9,191 bases of DNA from Planctomycetaceae bacterium (GTDB lineage Bacteria; Planctomycetota; Planctomycetia; Isosphaerales; Isosphaeraceae): positions 1 through 9,191 of the forward strand of contig JAFANO010000516.1 of the NCBI GenBank assembly GCA_019232645.1. The letters are read 5' to 3'. Positions 1 to 4,562 of the stretch are shown here, piece by piece; position 1 is the first letter of the stretch, and each line of letters starts with the position of its first letter. A model generated the notes under the pieces. It ran no database searches. It was not told where the DNA came from and saw only the letters and a list, made by a program, of their open reading frames with translations. Both the position numbers and the translations under genes were made by a program.

Positions 1-219
1 GAGGGCCTGACCCGCGCCCTGGCGCAGGAGCTGCCGCCGGGCCTAGCCGCCGTCCCCGTCAACCCTGGCATCGTCGACACCGAGATGCTCCGGAGCACCT
101 TCGGCGACAAGGCCAGGCACTACCTCGGCCCGCAGGAATGGGCCAAGGCCGCCGTCCCGTTCCTGCTGAAGCTCGGCCCGAAGGACAACGGCAAGCCGCT
201 CACGGTGCCTGGGCAGTGA
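1..219 (+). CDS. Short-chain dehydrogenase/reductase, C-terminal part
   Basis: This is the last 72 residues of a short-chain dehydrogenase/reductase (SDR), open at the left edge of the window. The segment VNPGIVDTEM (residues 20-29 of the visible part) matches the conserved 'PG-x-V-x-T' element that follows the sixth strand of SDR Rossmann folds and contacts the NAD(P) cofactor. It is preceded by the helix end EGLTRALAQEL, which in the family comes directly after the YxxxK catalytic helix; that helix lies outside the window. The remaining 43 residues fit the usual short SDR C-terminus and stop at TGA 217-219. The substrate cannot be told from this fragment. The gene appears to end its transcription unit, since a hairpin-forming stretch and a new promoter candidate follow before the next gene. 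Confidence 0.85.
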   Translation, partial: EGLTRALAQELPPGLAAVPVNPGIVDTEMLRSTFGDKARHYLGPQEWAKAAVPFLLKLGPKDNGKPLTVPGQ

Positions 220-266
220 GTTCTTGAAGGATCATTTCCAGTCCAATCGTCCGTACATAAGAGTCT

Positions 267-290
267 GGCTCTCCCCCATCTCGGGGAGCC
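267..290 (+). terminator. Hairpin after the SDR gene, possible terminator
   Basis: CTCCCC (271-276) and GGGGAG (283-288) form a perfect 6-bp stem with a 6-base loop. Flanking GGCT/CC bases could lengthen it if one base bulges. It lies about 50 bases after the SDR stop and before the next promoter candidate, which suits a terminator. There is no T-run after it, so it is not a classical intrinsic terminator. Confidence 0.3.
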
Positions 291-305
291 GTAACGGCGG
301 GAGGT

Positions 306-314
306 TGCTACAAT
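306..314 (+). promoter_or_regulatory. Candidate extended -10 promoter for the toxin-antitoxin pair
   Basis: TGCTACAAT contains a -10-like TACAAT (309-314, five of six bases matching TATAAT) with an upstream TGN extension. No good -35 hexamer is visible at the usual spacing. Transcription would start near 321, about 27 bases before the chosen antitoxin start at 348. This makes the in-frame ATG at 315 an unlikely start codon. Confidence 0.35.
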
Positions 315-347
315 GTGGGGGGGACAGCGAGTTCGGAGGAGACAGTA

Positions 348-566
348 ATGACCTACTGCGGGCAAGTGAAGAACGGCGTCGTCATTTTGCCGGAGGGTGT
401 GACCCTGCGCGAGGGGAGCATCGTCCGCGTCGAATTGGTGGAGGAAACCACCCCGGCACTTTCGCTGGCAGAGCGCCTCGGGGAATGGTCAGGCAAGGGC
501 GTGGGCCTGCCTGAGGACCTCGCGCGCAACCACGACCATTATCTGCATGGTCAAACCCGGCGATGA
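348..566 (+). CDS. Small AbrB/antitoxin-like protein paired with a PIN protein
   Basis: This 72-residue protein is probably the antitoxin partner of the PIN protein that follows. The N-terminal half (MTYCGQVKNGVVILPEGVTL, then REGSIVRVELVEE) has the strand-turn-strand pattern 'G-x-V-x-x-G-V-V-x-L-x-E-G-x-x-L-x-E-G' seen in small antitoxins related to swapped-hairpin DNA-binding folds. The C-terminal part (LAERLGEWSGKGVGLPEDLARNHDHYLHG) looks like the toxin-binding tail typical of such pairs in planctomycetes and cyanobacteria. I chose the ATG at 348 because GGAGGA (336-341) is well placed before it and because an upstream ATG at 315 sits almost on the predicted transcription start. Its stop overlaps the start of the PIN gene (ATGA, 563-566), so the two are translationally coupled. 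The pairing is inferred from context and pattern; DNA binding or neutralisation is not shown. Confidence 0.7.
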   Translation: MTYCGQVKNGVVILPEGVTLREGSIVRVELVEETTPALSLAERLGEWSGKGVGLPEDLARNHDHYLHGQTRR

Positions 567-967
567 AAACCTACTTCGCCGACACCTTTTACTTCCTGGC
601 CTTGCGGAACTCGAAGGATGACGCTCACGCCCGGGCACAGGCAATCACGATGGAGCTGGCTGGGTGCGCGATGGTGACGACTGCCTGGGTACTTACCAAA
701 GTTGCTGACGCGCTGGCTGACCCGGCGAATCGAGGCGGCTTCAGCGAACTCTTGCAGCTCTTGCGCGCCGATCCCAACGTCGTCATTGTCCCGCCCAGTC
801 TGGAACTTTTCGAGCAGGGTATCGATCTGTATGCCCGCCGGCCCGACAAGGCGTGGTCGCTGACCGACTGCATTTCGTTTGTTGTTATGACCGAACAGCG
901 GCTTGCTGAGGCGTTGACAGGCGACCATCATTTCGAACAGGCCGGCTTTCAGGCTCTGTTGAAATGA
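563..967 (+). CDS. PIN-domain protein, VapC-like toxin with altered active site
   Basis: This 134-residue protein has the length and layout of a single PIN domain, the Mg-dependent RNase fold of VapC-type toxins. Visible motifs are FADTFYFLAL with Asp7, VTTAWVLTKVADAL (38-51), SLTDCISFVVM with Asp102, and TGDHHFEQAGF with Asp121. Asp7, Asp102 and Asp121 match three of the four acidic metal-binding positions. The remaining one, normally Glu in 'WVLxE', is Lys46 (codon AAA), so catalysis may be weakened or lost; Asp49 lies one helical turn away. It starts four bases inside the end of the upstream small gene, the usual antitoxin-toxin order. The family assignment is firm. Toxicity is uncertain because of the Lys46 change. 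The 3' side runs into a gene-free spacer, so the pair forms its own operon. Confidence 0.85.
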   Translation: MKTYFADTFYFLALRNSKDDAHARAQAITMELAGCAMVTTAWVLTKVADALADPANRGGFSELLQLLRADPNVVIVPPSLELFEQGIDLYARRPDKAWSLTDCISFVVMTEQRLAEALTGDHHFEQAGFQALLK

Positions 968-1018
968 ACGCACGTTTACAGATGCCGAGCCGGCCGGGGA
1001 CCGAAATCTCCGACGGGG

Positions 1019-1041
1019 GGAAAAGGTGTCACGGACTTTCC
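1019..1041. repeat. Possible degenerate short palindromic repeat
   Basis: The stretch begins GGAAAAGGTGTCACGGAC and ends with CTTTCC; its outer five bases pair (GGAAA with TTTCC). It resembles, from memory, AAAAGGTGTCAGGAACC-type intergenic elements seen in several bacteria. Only one copy is present here, so calling it a repeat is a guess. The rest of the 260-base spacer (968-1227) shows no convincing gene; a 5-bp GGTCC/GGACC hairpin at 1066-1079 is too short to interpret. Confidence 0.2.
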
Positions 1042-1146
1042 GAACATCTGGCCAGGGACACTAGAGGTCCAAGGGGACCGAGCCTTCGTTGAATTTCATG
1101 AAAGTTACCTCGAGAAGGGTCGACGTGGCGCAGCCCACCGGATTCG

Positions 1147-1152
1147 TACAAT
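1147..1152 (+). promoter_or_regulatory. Candidate -10 element for the aldo/keto reductase gene
   Basis: TACAAT matches TATAAT at five of six positions and stands in an otherwise GC-rich spacer 76 bases before the reductase start. No good -35 is seen: TCGACG at 1120-1125 resembles TTGACA but is about 21 bases away, which is too far. The call rests on the hexamer and its location. Confidence 0.3.
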
Positions 1153-1227
1153 TCCTGGAGGGTGGTCCGACGCCGGGTCGGGCGATAAGATGGCTTCCAT
1201 GACCCATCCAGTCGGGGGAGGACTTTC

Positions 1228-2124
1228 ATGGAAACGCGACAGTTCGGCAAGACCGACATGCAGGTCAGCGTGCTCGGCTTTGGCGGCGCGGAGATCGGTT
1301 ACGAGCGGGCGACGGCCGACGTGGTCGCCCGCCTGCTCGACGACGCGCTCGACGCCGGGCTCAACGTGATCGACACCGCGGAGTGCTACCTCGACAGCGA
1401 GGAGCTGATCGGGCAGGCGGCGGCCCGTCGACGCAAGGATTACTACCTGTTCACCAAGTGCGGACATCCCGAGGGGCCGGGCCGGGACGACTGGCGGCCG
1501 GATTCGCTGCTCCGGAGCATCGAGCGCAGCCTCCGTCGGCTGAAGACCGACCGGCTGGACCTGGTCCAGCTCCACAGCTGCTCCGAGGACGAGCTGCGCC
1601 GGGGGGCCGTGATCGAGGCCCTCCGGCGAGCTCGGGAGAAGGGATACACCCGCTACATCGGCTACAGCGGAGACGGCCAGGCGGCGCGGTATGCCATCGA
1701 GTCCGGCGCCTTCGACGCCCTCCAGACCTCGGTCAGCATCGCCGACCAGGAGGCGATCGACCTGACCCTGCCGCTGGCCCAGGCCCGTCAGATGGGCGTG
1801 ATCGCCAAGCGGCCGCTCGCCAACGCCGCCTGGCGCTACGCCGAGCGGCCGGAGAACGCCTATCACCAGCCCTACTGGGAACGCCTCCGCGTCCTGGATT
1901 ACGACTTCTTGCGATCCGACCCTCGCCAGGCGGCCTCCGTCGCGCTCCGGTTCACGCTGGGGGTCCCGGGCGTGCACACGATGATCGTCGGGACCGCGAA
2001 GCCCGGCCGCTGGCGGGAGAACGCCGCCCTGCTGGACGCCGGGCCCCTGCCCCGCGAGCAATTCGAGGCCATCCGATCCCGCTGGCGCGAGGTCGCCGAC
2101 GCCTCCTGGGTGGGCCAGATCTGA
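1228..2124 (+). CDS. Aldo/keto reductase family protein
   Basis: This 298-residue protein is predicted to be a soluble NADP(H)-dependent aldo/keto reductase with a TIM-barrel fold that reduces carbonyls to alcohols or runs the reverse reaction. The start ETRQFGKTDMQVSVLGFGG is the classic first strand. The catalytic tetrad is complete: Asp49 and Tyr54 in VIDTAECYLDSEELIG, Lys77 in LFTKCGH, and His116 in LVQLHSC. The C-terminal segment GVPGVHTMIVGTAKPGRWRENAALL (about 246-269) is the usual phosphate- and nucleotide-binding region of the cofactor site. The length is normal for bacterial members. The ATG at 1228 follows a strong GGGGGAGGA ribosome binding site at 1214-1222. The gene stands alone on the + strand: a 260-base spacer precedes it, and it converges on the LapA-domain gene. 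The substrate cannot be predicted from sequence. Confidence 0.93.
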   Translation: METRQFGKTDMQVSVLGFGGAEIGYERATADVVARLLDDALDAGLNVIDTAECYLDSEELIGQAAARRRKDYYLFTKCGHPEGPGRDDWRPDSLLRSIERSLRRLKTDRLDLVQLHSCSEDELRRGAVIEALRRAREKGYTRYIGYSGDGQAARYAIESGAFDALQTSVSIADQEAIDLTLPLAQARQMGVIAKRPLANAAWRYAERPENAYHQPYWERLRVLDYDFLRSDPRQAASVALRFTLGVPGVHTMIVGTAKPGRWRENAALLDAGPLPREQFEAIRSRWREVADASWVGQI

Positions 2125-2179
2125 ACGGCCTGGCGGGACGCGCCGCGAGGTCCGCGCGTCGAGCGATCGGGGAGCCGGC

Positions 2180-2211
2180 CCGAGACCATTCGCTCTCCCG
2201 GCGGTCTCAGG
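2180..2211. terminator. Hairpin at the convergent gene junction, possible shared terminator
   Basis: GAGACC (2182-2187) and GGTCTC (2203-2208) form a perfect 6-bp stem with a 15-base loop. It extends by two C-G pairs if A2209 bulges. It lies between the ends of the aldo/keto reductase (+) and LapA-domain (-) genes, overlapping the latter's stop codon, where a bidirectional terminator is expected. The loop is long and there is no T-run on either strand. Confidence 0.3.
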
Positions 2212-2431
2212 ACCTTCGACGACTCAGGCTCCGGATCGACTCCTTGAGGTAGGCGACGACCGACCAGCCGCTCACCATCCCCAGCACGTAGATCGCCAGG
2301 GCCAGCAGCGCGACGGGGGCCGTCACGCTCGCGTTGAGGAAATGGACCGTCAGCGGCTGGGTGTTCTGGATCGCGAAGACCAGGACCAATCCCAGGAAGA
2401 CGAGGAAGATGGCGATCCGAATCCAGCGCAT
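2207..2431 (-). CDS. Small LapA-domain (DUF1049-type) inner-membrane protein
   Basis: This 74-residue protein has two hydrophobic helices: about residues 3-21 (WIRIAIFLVFLGLVLVFAI) and about 38-62 (PVALLALAIYVLGMVSGWSV). Between them is QNTQPLTVHFLNASVTAPVA, which closely fits the 'QN-x-x-x-V-x-x-x-F' signature of the LapA/YciS domain. A short basic tail (SLSRRRS) should face the cytoplasm. In Escherichia coli, LapA helps regulate lipopolysaccharide assembly together with LapB. Here only the domain is recognised and no LapB-like TPR protein is nearby, so that role is not assumed. Translation is probably coupled to the preceding nikR gene: the gap is four bases, and the ribosome binding site GAGGTAG contains the nikR stop codon. 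Confidence 0.88.
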   Translation of the reverse strand: MRWIRIAIFLVFLGLVLVFAIQNTQPLTVHFLNASVTAPVALLALAIYVLGMVSGWSVVAYLKESIRSLSRRRS

Positions 2432-2435
2432 CGGG

Positions 2436-2442
2436 CTACCTC
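2436..2442 (-). promoter_or_regulatory. Ribosome binding site overlapping the nikR stop codon
   Basis: On the - strand this reads GAGGTAG. The TAG is the nikR stop (2438-2436), and GAGG lies seven bases before the LapA-domain ATG at 2431. This arrangement favours re-initiation by ribosomes finishing nikR, and it supports both the operon and the chosen start of the small membrane protein. Confidence 0.6.
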
Positions 2443-2963
2443 GGGGGGTGTTCGCTACCGCGAGAGGGGGCGTCCCCCTCGCCGTGGGGGTGGGGATGGG
2501 GCGTCCCCTCGGGGTGGGGATGAGCGTGGGGATGGGGCGTGTCGGCGGGGATCGGCGCGGCCGACGACAGGACGAGGCGGCCGGTCTCCACGCCCTTGGT
2601 CCCGATCAGCGAGTCGGCCAGGTCGCGGATCAGCTTGGCGGGCCCCCGGAGCAGGATCACCTCCAGGCAACGGAGCGCGTCGAGGTGGACGTGCGTGGTC
2701 GTGACCACCCGGTTCAGGTGCAGGTGCTGGAGCTCGGTCAGCCGCTCGGCGACGCGGCCGGCATGGTGGTTGTAGATCAGCGTGACCACCCCCATGGCCT
2801 CGCTGTCGTCGTTGGCGACCACGTCCTCGATCAGCGCCGCGCGCATCAGGCCGCGCACCGCCTCGCTCCGGTTCGGATAGCGGTGCATCTCGCGGTACTG
2901 GTCGAACTTCTGGAGCAACTCGCCGCCGATGGCGACGCTGAACCGCACCAGGGGGTCTTTCAT
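2436..2963 (-). CDS. nikR: NikR-type nickel-responsive repressor with His-rich tail
   Basis: This 175-residue protein is predicted to be a nickel-sensing DNA-binding regulator that represses nickel-uptake genes when nickel is plentiful. Residues 1-45 form a ribbon-helix-helix domain (VRFSVAIGGELLQKFDQY, then NRSEAVRGLMRAAL). Residues about 57-135 form the ACT-like metal-binding and tetramerisation domain. Aligned to E. coli NikR, all four high-affinity nickel ligands are present at exact spacing: His80, His91, His93 and Cys99 (in QHLHLN and HVHLDALRCLE). The start at 2963 is chosen because GAGGAGGG precedes it and the protein begins exactly at the ribbon-helix-helix strand; the frame stays open upstream but codes nothing NikR-like. 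The protein is longer than the usual 130-150 residues because of a His-Pro tail after residue 140. No nickel transporter or nickel enzyme is adjacent, so its targets lie elsewhere. Confidence 0.93.
   Translation of the reverse strand: MKDPLVRFSVAIGGELLQKFDQYREMHRYPNRSEAVRGLMRAALIEDVVANDDSEAMGVVTLIYNHHAGRVAERLTELQHLHLNRVVTTTHVHLDALRCLEVILLRGPAKLIRDLADSLIGTKGVETGRLVLSSAAPIPADTPHPHAHPHPEGTPHPHPHGEGDAPSRGSEHPPR
2475..2540 (-). repeat. Imperfect duplication encoding the His-Pro tail of NikR
   Basis: This stretch encodes NikR residues 142-163, which read as two related units: TPHPHAHPHPEG (142-153) and TPHPHPHGEG (154-163). The DNA shows the same structure on the + strand, with GTGGGGATG three times and GGGGCGTCCCC-like blocks between them. 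Seven histidines fall at alternating positions (144, 146, 148, 150, 156, 158, 160). Copy slippage is a likely origin, so the copy number may vary between strains. Confidence 0.7.
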
Positions 2964-3010
2964 GCGATGCGTCCCTCCTCGACCGGGTGGCCGTGGTCGT
3001 CGGACGGTGA

Positions 3011-3046
3011 GTGGAACGGGGTTCCGATGACGGAACCCCGTTCCAC
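3011..3046. promoter_or_regulatory. Perfect 16-bp inverted repeat upstream of nikR
   Basis: GTGGAACGGGGTTCCG (3011-3026) is followed by the loop ATGA and its exact reverse complement (3031-3046). Each arm is itself palindromic: GGAAC-GGG-GTTCC at 3013-3025 and GGAAC-CCC-GTTCC at 3032-3044, with centres 19 bases apart. It sits 47 bases before the nikR start and 54 bases after the oxidoreductase stop, just downstream of a candidate -10. It could be an operator for two dimers, a 5' UTR hairpin or a terminator. On the - strand no T-run follows, which argues against an ordinary intrinsic terminator. It does not resemble the E. coli NikR box (GTATGA-N16-TCATAC). Confidence 0.6.
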
Positions 3047-3056
3047 CCCACTCCCT

Positions 3057-3062
3057 ATTGTA
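3057..3062 (-). promoter_or_regulatory. Candidate -10 element for nikR
   Basis: On the - strand this reads TACAAT, five of six matches to TATAAT, in the spacer between the oxidoreductase and nikR genes. Transcription would start near 3050, so the inverted repeat at 3011-3046 would lie at about +5 to +40. No clear -35 is visible. Confidence 0.35.
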
Positions 3063-3100
3063 TGGGCCAGGGTCGATGGGACACCGGCCTCGTCCGGAAT

Positions 3101-4264
3101 TCACCTGACCTTGGGCACCTCGACCCAAGCGCCGTCCTGGTGCGCGCTGGCGACGGCGGCCTCGACGAAGGCCATGCCGGCGACGCCATCGACGATGCCC
3201 GGGTGTTCGAACGGGGTCGGGACCTGGTCGCCACGGTGCCCTCGGATGGTCCACTCCAGCGTCCGGTGGAGGTTGCCCAGCGCCTCGTGAAATCCTTCGG
3301 GGTGGCCCGAGGGGAGCCGCAGGTACGGCTTGATCGACCCGGGGAAGTAGCCGTACTCAGCCCCCTGGCGGTAGATCCGGACCGGCTGGCCGTTGGCGTA
3401 GTGCTTCAGGACGGTGTGGTCGGTGATCGACCATTCCAGGGTCCCGGTCGTGCCGCTGACGCGGAAGCCGTTGTCGTTCTGGGCGCCGATGGTGATCTGC
3501 GAGGCGGCGATGGTGGCGATCCCGCCGTTGTCGAGCTCGGCCAGGACGGTGAAGTCGTCGTCGAGCGTGCGGCCGGGGACGAACGTCTTGAGGCGGCCCC
3601 GGACCCTCGTGGCGCTGCGGCCGGCGACGAATCGGACGAACTCGTAGGCGTGCGTCCCGATGTCGCCGCCGCAGCCCGAGGCCCCCGCCTTGGCCGGGTC
3701 GACGCGCCAGGACGCCTGCTTCTGCCCCTGGGATTCGAGCTTGGTGGCCAGCCAGCCCTGCGGGTACCACGCCTCGATCTTGCGGACTTCGCCGAGGGCG
3801 CCGTCGAGGACCAGCGTGCGGGCGAGCATGACCATGGGGAACCCGGTGTAGGTGTAGGCCACGACGAACGGCGTGCCGTGCGCGGCCACGGTCGCGTGCA
3901 GGCGGCGTGCCTCGTCGAGGGTGGTCGTCAGCGGCTTCTCGCAGAGCACGCCGATTCCGGCGGCCGCCGCCGCGGCCGCCGGGCCGAAGTGTGCGTCGTT
4001 GGGGGTGACGATCGTCAGGTAGTCGATCCGCTCCGACTCGGGCAGCGCCGCCTCGGCCTTGATCAGCGCCCGCCAGTCGGGATAGCCGCGCGGGAAGAAC
4101 AGCTCGCGGGCCGACGCCAGCGACTCCTCGGGATTGCTCCGCAAGGCGCCGGCGGTCAGCTCGGCCGAGTTGTCCAGGAGGATCGCGCGGCGATGCGGAC
4201 CGCCGAAGAAGTTGGCCGGTCCCCCGCCGCCGACCATCCCCACCCGCAACTTTCGCTGGCTCAT
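3101..4264 (-). CDS. Gfo/Idh/MocA family oxidoreductase
   Basis: This 387-residue protein is predicted to be a cytoplasmic NAD(P)-dependent dehydrogenase of the Gfo/Idh/MocA family, which mostly acts on sugars, inositols and their derivatives. Residues 6-15 (LRVGMVGGGG) begin the Rossmann fold with a glycine-rich loop. IVTPNDAHFGPA (85-96) and VLCEKPLTTTLDEA (107-119) are the typical cofactor-side motifs, with Lys110 of EKP as the usual catalytic lysine. GGDIGTHAYEF (199-209) supplies Asp201 and His205 at the expected active-site positions. The C-terminal two-thirds matches the alpha/beta domain, with the family's 'VSGTTGTLEW' strand at 269-278. No signal peptide is seen. GGAG is present before the start at 4264, at slightly long spacing. 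The spacers on both sides suggest a single-gene unit. Planctomycetes carry many paralogues of this family, so the substrate is open. Confidence 0.93.
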   Translation of the reverse strand: MSQRKLRVGMVGGGGPANFFGGPHRRAILLDNSAELTAGALRSNPEESLASARELFFPRGYPDWRALIKAEAALPESERIDYLTIVTPNDAHFGPAAAAAAAGIGVLCEKPLTTTLDEARRLHATVAAHGTPFVVAYTYTGFPMVMLARTLVLDGALGEVRKIEAWYPQGWLATKLESQGQKQASWRVDPAKAGASGCGGDIGTHAYEFVRFVAGRSATRVRGRLKTFVPGRTLDDDFTVLAELDNGGIATIAASQITIGAQNDNGFRVSGTTGTLEWSITDHTVLKHYANGQPVRIYRQGAEYGYFPGSIKPYLRLPSGHPEGFHEALGNLHRTLEWTIRGHRGDQVPTPFEHPGIVDGVAGMAFVEAAVASAHQDGAWVEVPKVR

Positions 4265-4310
4265 CGTGGTGTCGCTCCATGATCGGGCCTCACGCCAAGA
4301 GCCCTTACTC

Positions 4311-4370
4311 TAGCCCTCTCCCGGAGGGAGAGAGGGGAATACCGGCTCCCTCTCCCTTCGGGAGAGGCCA
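4311..4370. repeat. CT-rich double hairpin, REP-like intergenic element
   Basis: Two adjacent hairpins share the CCCTCTCCC/GGGAGAG theme: CTCTCCC (4316-4322) pairs with GGGAGAG (4326-4332), and CCTCTCCC (4349-4356) pairs with GGGAGAGG (4360-4367). The element lies in the 298-base spacer between the kinase stop and the oxidoreductase start. There it could act as a terminator, or it could be a member of a dispersed palindromic repeat family. A related CCCTCTCCCGG core occurs at 4543-4553, and a similar element lies at 6370-6420. I see no gene in the rest of the spacer (4371-4562). Confidence 0.5.
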
Positions 4371-4562
4371 GGGGTAAGAGGACATCGGGGTGACGTAGGG
4401 CATGGTGTGAGGGCCTCTTAGCTTGGCTCGCCCTGTGGGACCCCCGAGGTCGATGGCTCAGGACCGGGGAAGTGCCACTATAGCCAAGCCCGGGGCGGTC
4501 GCAAAGGTTCCACTCGGCCTGTCGATCGGGAGGCGAGCGGTCCCTCTCCCGGCGGGTGATCT

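Noticed and set aside
315..347. Upstream start for the small antitoxin-like gene at 315
   Set aside because: It overlaps the predicted -10 region and lacks a ribosome binding site. The ATG at 348 has GGAGGA before it and begins exactly at the conserved strand.
1105..2061. 318-codon - strand open frame opposite the aldo/keto reductase
   Set aside because: It has no protein family pattern. The + strand frame has the complete catalytic tetrad.
2964..3254. Upstream extension of nikR to a start at 3254 (272 residues)
   Set aside because: The extension would read through the inverted repeat and the end of the oxidoreductase gene and has no domain pattern. The strong ribosome binding site and family start are at 2963.
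3011..4282. 423-codon + strand open frame opposite the Gfo/Idh/MocA gene
   Set aside because: It is a shadow frame with low-complexity composition. The opposite strand encodes a full-length, motif-complete oxidoreductase.
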